A DNA stretch of 64,000 nt from Paraferrimonas haliotis (GTDB taxonomy: Bacteria > Pseudomonadota > Gammaproteobacteria > Enterobacterales > Shewanellaceae). This document shows positions 60,315 to 64,000 of this stretch, in pieces (within the stretch, counting starts at the first letter, position 1; every line of letters starts with the position of its first letter). Location: positions 744,001 to 808,000 of the forward strand of contig NZ_NRRB01000001.1 in the NCBI RefSeq assembly GCF_002282895.1. The letters run 5' to 3'. Both the position numbers and the translations under genes were made by a program. The notes below the pieces were generated by a model. It saw nothing but the letters and a program-made list of their open reading frames with translations, searched no databases and had not been told where the DNA came from.

Positions 60315-61337
60315 ATGACAGGCACGAAAATAACCTTAGCTCATGGCAGTGGTGGCCTCGCTATGCAACAGCTGATTAAAGACTTATTTGTTAAGTACTT
60401 TAATAATCCGCACCTTAGCTTGATGGAAGATCAGGCACAGCTTTCTTTAGCTTCTTTTTCCAACAGCACCGACAAACTGGCATTTGCCACCGACTCCTTC
60501 GTGATTGACCCCATCACCTTTAATGGTGGAGACATAGGTAAACTCGCTGTATGCGGAACCGTTAACGATCTAGCGGTGGGCGGTGCCATACCCAAATATC
60601 TTAGCGCTGGCTTCATTATTGAAGAAGGCTTAGATTTGGCGACTCTAGAGCTCATTGTGAAATCCATGGCGCAACAAGCTGAACGAGCGGGCGTCAGTAT
60701 TGTTACCGGCGATACCAAAGTGGTGCATAAGGGGGCTTGTGACAAGCTGTTTATTAATACCAGTGGTATTGGCGTAATTCCAGAAAATCGCTGTTTGGGG
60801 GTGTCCCAAGTGCAAGCGGGGGATAAAGTCCTTGTTAATGGGACCTTAGGGGATCATGCCACCGCCATATTGCAAGCCCGCGGAGAGCTCGCTTTATCGG
60901 GCGATATTAGCAGCGATTGCGCCGCGCTCAATGAACTTACAGAGCTCATGCAAGTTGCTGGCAAGGTGCACGCAATGCGTGATGCAACACGCGGTGGTGT
61001 AGCTGCGGTTTGTAATGAGATCAGCGAATCCAGCCAACTGTCTATCTGTTTAAAAGAAACCCAACTGCCCATTCATCAAGAAGTTCGAGCGGTATCGGAA
61101 ATGCTTGGACTTGACCCCTTACTTATGGCGAATGAAGGCAAATTAGTGGCTTTCGTTGCCGCTGAAAATGCCGACGCTGTGTTGGCCGCCATGCAATCAC
61201 ACCCATTAGGCAAACAAGCTGCATGTATCGGCGAGGTGAGTGACGCAACGACTCCTCAAGTTGTAGTGGAAGGGCTTTATGGCACTCATCGTCAGTTACA
61301 AATGCCGGTGGGCGAACAATTACCTCGAATTTGTTAA
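60315..61337 (+). CDS. hypE: Hydrogenase maturation protein HypE
   Basis: A 340-residue PurM-like protein: LAHGSGGLAMQQLIKDLF, FATDSFVIDPITFNGGDIGKLAVCGTVNDLAVGG and ATRGGVAAVCNEI are typical. The C-terminus ends PRIC, with the cysteine that HypF carbamoylates and that becomes the thiocyanate donor for the CN ligands of the [NiFe] centre. HypF/HypC/HypD are not in the window. It starts the hydrogenase locus and is followed 19 bases later by a small membrane-protein gene. Confidence 0.96.
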   Translation: MTGTKITLAHGSGGLAMQQLIKDLFVKYFNNPHLSLMEDQAQLSLASFSNSTDKLAFATDSFVIDPITFNGGDIGKLAVCGTVNDLAVGGAIPKYLSAGFIIEEGLDLATLELIVKSMAQQAERAGVSIVTGDTKVVHKGACDKLFINTSGIGVIPENRCLGVSQVQAGDKVLVNGTLGDHATAILQARGELALSGDISSDCAALNELTELMQVAGKVHAMRDATRGGVAAVCNEISESSQLSICLKETQLPIHQEVRAVSEMLGLDPLLMANEGKLVAFVAAENADAVLAAMQSHPLGKQAACIGEVSDATTPQVVVEGLYGTHRQLQMPVGEQLPRIC

Positions 61338-61356
61338 TTCAATTATGGAGCACACA

Positions 61357-61521
61357 ATGAAAAAACTTTTAACACTAGTCGCCATAACAACTCCAGGCAT
61401 TGCCATGGCTCACGAAGGTCACGGCGCATTTGGCCACTATCACTTCCACGCCAGCGATTTTCTTATCATGGCGGCGGTGGGTTTGGCGATAGGGCTCGGT
61501 TGGAAATTACTTAAAAAATAG
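61357..61521 (+). CDS. Small His-rich membrane protein, HupE-like N-terminal fragment, in hydrogenase locus
   Basis: A 54-residue protein. Residues 1-18 are a signal (MKKLLTLVAITTPGIAMA), then HEGHGAFGHYHFHASDF with six histidines in a short stretch, then one membrane helix (FLIMAAVGLAIGLGW) and a basic end LLKK. The AHEGH start and H-x-SDF-LIMAAVGLA pattern recall the beginning of HupE/UreJ nickel permeases, but these have about six helices, so this is only a miniature form. GGAG lies 6 bases before ATG 61357. It may bind or deliver nickel at the membrane; that is inference. Confidence 0.78.
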   Translation: MKKLLTLVAITTPGIAMAHEGHGAFGHYHFHASDFLIMAAVGLAIGLGWKLLKK

Positions 61522-61556
61522 AAATAAGACTTAGGTCCAGTTAAGGAGAACGTCTC

Positions 61557-62702
61557 GTGTCTAAACATCAAGCACTAATGAAACGCTGCGAGCAGCGATT
61601 GGAGGAGCTTTCTAAGCAAACTGCAATCAAAAGCACTTCGCTAGAAAAGCGCTTAGAAGATAGCGGCATTAGCCGCCGTGAGTTTATGCAATGGAGTGCA
61701 GTTACAGCGACCGCATTATCACTGCCACTGCAATTTGCACCCATGGTAGCGCAAGCGGCCGAACTCGCCGATAGAGTGCCACTCATTTGGTTGCATATGG
61801 CTGAATGTACCGGCTGTTCGGAATCTCTTATTCGTACCGATACACCAAACATCGATACCCTATTATTCGACCACATTTCGTTGGAATACCACGAGACCTT
61901 GATGGCGGCAGCGGGTTGGCAAGCGGAAGAGAATCTAGAACACGCTATGGAAGCCTATAAAGGCCAATATTTGTTAGCGGTTGAAGGAGCGATTCCTACT
62001 GCCAACGGTGGACACTTCTTAACGGTTGGCTGTAAAGGCCATACCGGTGTTGAAATTATCGAAGAAACCGCCGCCAATGCAGCTGCCATTGTAGCTGTCG
62101 GCACGTGCGCTGCATTTGGCGGAGTACAAGCTGCTGCGCCAAACCCAACCGGTGCTAAGGGTATTAATAAAGTTATTAATCAGCCGGTGGTTAACTTAGG
62201 TGGTTGCCCGCCAAGTGAGAAGAACATTGTGGGTACCATTATGTACTTCATCATGTTTGGCCATTTGCCACCCCTTGATATGTACGACCGACCCAAATGG
62301 GCTTACGGTGCGCGAGTTCACGACAATTGTGAACGCCGCGGCCGTTTTGATGCGGGTGAGTTTGTGGAAACCTTTGGCGATCACGGCGCTAAAGAAGGTT
62401 ACTGCTTATATAAAGTGGGTTGTAAAGGCCCGTATGCATACAACAACTGTCCTACCGAGCGTTTTAATCACCACACCAGTTGGCCCGTATTAGCCGGCCA
62501 TGGCTGTATTGGCTGCTCAGAGCCGGATTTCTGGGACACCATGGCGGATTTCGAAAAGCCATTGGGCCGCCGCGAATTACACAGCTTAGATAAGACCGCT
62601 GACTACATAGGTGGCGCGTTATTAGGTGCAACAGCCGTCGGTATTACAGCACACGCAGTTGCAGGTATTTTTGCCAAAAACATTGAGGAAGTTGAAGAAT
62701 GA
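61557..62702 (+). CDS. hyaA: [NiFe] hydrogenase small subunit (membrane-bound uptake type)
   Basis: A 381-residue protein with an N-terminal Tat signal (SRREFMQWSAVTATALSLPL, near residue 40) for export of the folded heterodimer. Iron-sulfur ligands include ECTGCSESLIR (proximal cluster), GTCAAFGGVQ, NLGGCPPSEKN and the C-terminal CPTERFN and GHGCIGCSEPDFWD sets. A hydrophobic helix near the end (YIGGALLGATAVGITAHAVAGIF) anchors it to the membrane. GTG 61557 has AAGGAG 8 bases upstream. The stop overlaps the hyaB start (ATGA). Confidence 0.96.
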   Translation: MSKHQALMKRCEQRLEELSKQTAIKSTSLEKRLEDSGISRREFMQWSAVTATALSLPLQFAPMVAQAAELADRVPLIWLHMAECTGCSESLIRTDTPNIDTLLFDHISLEYHETLMAAAGWQAEENLEHAMEAYKGQYLLAVEGAIPTANGGHFLTVGCKGHTGVEIIEETAANAAAIVAVGTCAAFGGVQAAAPNPTGAKGINKVINQPVVNLGGCPPSEKNIVGTIMYFIMFGHLPPLDMYDRPKWAYGARVHDNCERRGRFDAGEFVETFGDHGAKEGYCLYKVGCKGPYAYNNCPTERFNHHTSWPVLAGHGCIGCSEPDFWDTMADFEKPLGRRELHSLDKTADYIGGALLGATAVGITAHAVAGIFAKNIEEVEE

Positions 62703-64000
62703 GTAAACGTGTCGTAGTCGATCCCATTACTCGGATTGAAGGTCACCTGCGCATTGAAGTGGAAGTGGATGAGAATAATGTCATTACCAATGCTTGGTCT
62801 TCTTCAACGCTTTGGCGTGGTATCGAAGTCATTATGAAAGGGCGCAGTCCAATGGACGCGGGCCTTATCAATCAACGCATTTGTGGCGTGTGTACTTACT
62901 CTCATTATCGCTGCGCCACCGAAGCGGTAGAGAACGCTCTGGGTGTGCAAATTCCTTTAAATGCCCAGTATCTGCGAAGCTTAATGCAAACCTCGCTGTA
63001 CATGCACGATCACATTGTTCATTTCTATCACCTGCATGCGCTTGACTGGGTGGATGTGGTATCCGCACTGTCGGCTGATCCGGCTGCGGCTGCTCAGGTT
63101 GCCATGAAGTACAGCGACAAGCCGATTGCCGCTGGTGAAGGTGAGCTTAGAGCCACACAAGAGCGTGTTCAAAAATTGGTAGACAGCGGTAAGCTTGGAC
63201 CTTTTGCTAACGCTTATTGGGGTGCTAAAACTTATCAGCTAAGCCCTGAGCAAAACTTGATTGCAGTATCTCACTACCTAAAAGCGTTGGAAATTCAGCG
63301 CGTTGCGGCGGAAATGTTAGCCATCTTCGGTGGTAAGCAGCCGCATCCGCAATCGCTTGTGGTGGGCGGTGTAACCTCAGTACGCGACATGCTCAGCCCG
63401 GCTCGTTTGCAAGAGTGGAAGCAAAAACACGCTCAAGTTAACGATTTTATTAACCGCGCTTATTTGCCTGACGTGTTAATGGCGGCTGAAGCCTATAAAG
63501 CAGAGCCATCGGTTTTAGCGGGCTTGGCTGTTAAAAACTTCCTCGCTACTGATGATTTCGTGATTGGCCGTAATCAGCACTTGTTCCGCGGTGGCGTGAT
63601 TCGCAATGGCGATCTTGCGAACGTTGAGCCTGTAAACCCAGACTTGTTCAAAGAAGACGTTACCCATGCTTGGTATGAAGATGGCGATGCGCTGCACCCC
63701 TACGATGGTGAGACCAAGCCTAACTACACTGGCTTTACCGAGCGCGATACCGTTTATGGCGAACTACCAACGGTTGACGGTGATGGCAAGTACAGCTGGG
63801 TGAAATCACCTCGTTACGACGGTGAGCCTATGGAAGTAGGGCCGCTTGCCAGTTTGTTGGTGAACTACGCTCAAGGTAACCCAAAAGTTGTGGCGGCTAT
63901 CGACAACTTGCTTGCCGCAACGGGCTTGCCGGTTGAAGCTTTATTTACCACCCTTGGACGTACCGCGGCTCGTTTAGTGCAAACCATGATTGTTGCCGAA
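62699..64000 (+). CDS. hyaB: [NiFe] hydrogenase large subunit, 5' part
   Basis: The frame from ATG 62699 stays open to the window end (434 codons), so the C-terminal CxxC and the cleaved tail are outside. It begins SKRVVVDPITRIEGHLRIEVEV and has the N-terminal nickel motif RICGVCTYSHYRCA and the SPARLQEW region. It carries the Ni-Fe site oxidising H2 in the periplasm together with HyaA. Overlap with hyaA shows translational coupling. Confidence 0.95.
   Translation, partial: MSKRVVVDPITRIEGHLRIEVEVDENNVITNAWSSSTLWRGIEVIMKGRSPMDAGLINQRICGVCTYSHYRCATEAVENALGVQIPLNAQYLRSLMQTSLYMHDHIVHFYHLHALDWVDVVSALSADPAAAAQVAMKYSDKPIAAGEGELRATQERVQKLVDSGKLGPFANAYWGAKTYQLSPEQNLIAVSHYLKALEIQRVAAEMLAIFGGKQPHPQSLVVGGVTSVRDMLSPARLQEWKQKHAQVNDFINRAYLPDVLMAAEAYKAEPSVLAGLAVKNFLATDDFVIGRNQHLFRGGVIRNGDLANVEPVNPDLFKEDVTHAWYEDGDALHPYDGETKPNYTGFTERDTVYGELPTVDGDGKYSWVKSPRYDGEPMEVGPLASLLVNYAQGNPKVVAAIDNLLAATGLPVEALFTTLGRTAARLVQTMIVAE

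Overview
The window looks like a chromosomal segment of a marine-type gammaproteobacterium from the Alteromonadales, near Shewanella/Ferrimonas. This is an inference from gene order: glyA-nrdR-ribD-ribE-ribB-ribH-nusB-thiL-pgpA, then barA, rlmD-relA-mazG-pyrG-eno-ftsB-ispD-ispF-truD-surE-pcm-nlpD-rpoS, and a Hya-type periplasmic [NiFe] hydrogenase locus. I saw no rRNA, tRNA, CRISPR array, insertion sequence or prophage.

Region 1 (1-15.1 kb) is a surface polysaccharide locus. It holds the end of a Wzc-type tyrosine kinase, wecB and wecC (UDP-ManNAcA supply), a visibly AT-rich block (about 3.4-8.6 kb) with a flippase, two glycosyltransferases, a Wzy-type polymerase and a hexapeptide acyltransferase, then tviB and tviC (UDP-GalNAcA supply), a WbuB-like glycosyltransferase, wecA on the opposite strand and ugd (UDP-GlcA). 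Three nucleotide-sugar dehydrogenases in one locus point to a strongly acidic polymer. Two tandem Wzi-family outer-membrane proteins and a phosphohexomutase (20.9-25.6 kb, minus strand) probably belong to the same capsule system.

Region 2 (15.1-20.8 kb) is a sulfate uptake and activation operon: SLC13/RCK permease, cysD, cysC, a DHH phosphoesterase and cysN. It starts with a one-base overlap with ugd. The DHH protein could be a PAP phosphatase.

Region 3 (25.7-30.6 kb, minus strand) is the most interesting accessory block. It encodes an HlyD-type adaptor, a C39-peptidase ABC exporter, a 72-residue peptide with a textbook double-glycine leader, and an M23-family endopeptidase. It resembles a class II microcin/bacteriocin export system of unknown activity, with an unusual peptidase partner and no recognisable immunity gene.

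Region 4 (31.1-58.5 kb) is core housekeeping: ettA, glyA, riboflavin genes, nusB, thiL, pgpA, the BarA kinase, RelA, MazG, PyrG, enolase, FtsB, MEP-pathway genes and the nlpD-rpoS stress block. Three of its intergenic gaps carry 14 copies in total of a short palindromic repeat with core GGGACGTACCC. In two of these gaps (three copies) the repeat directly adjoins a perfect DnaA box.

Region 5 (58.8-64 kb) holds a CRP-site-preceded porin and the start of the hydrogenase locus: hypE, a tiny His-rich HupE-like membrane protein, hyaA and hyaB (cut by the window end). A candidate FNR box precedes hypE.
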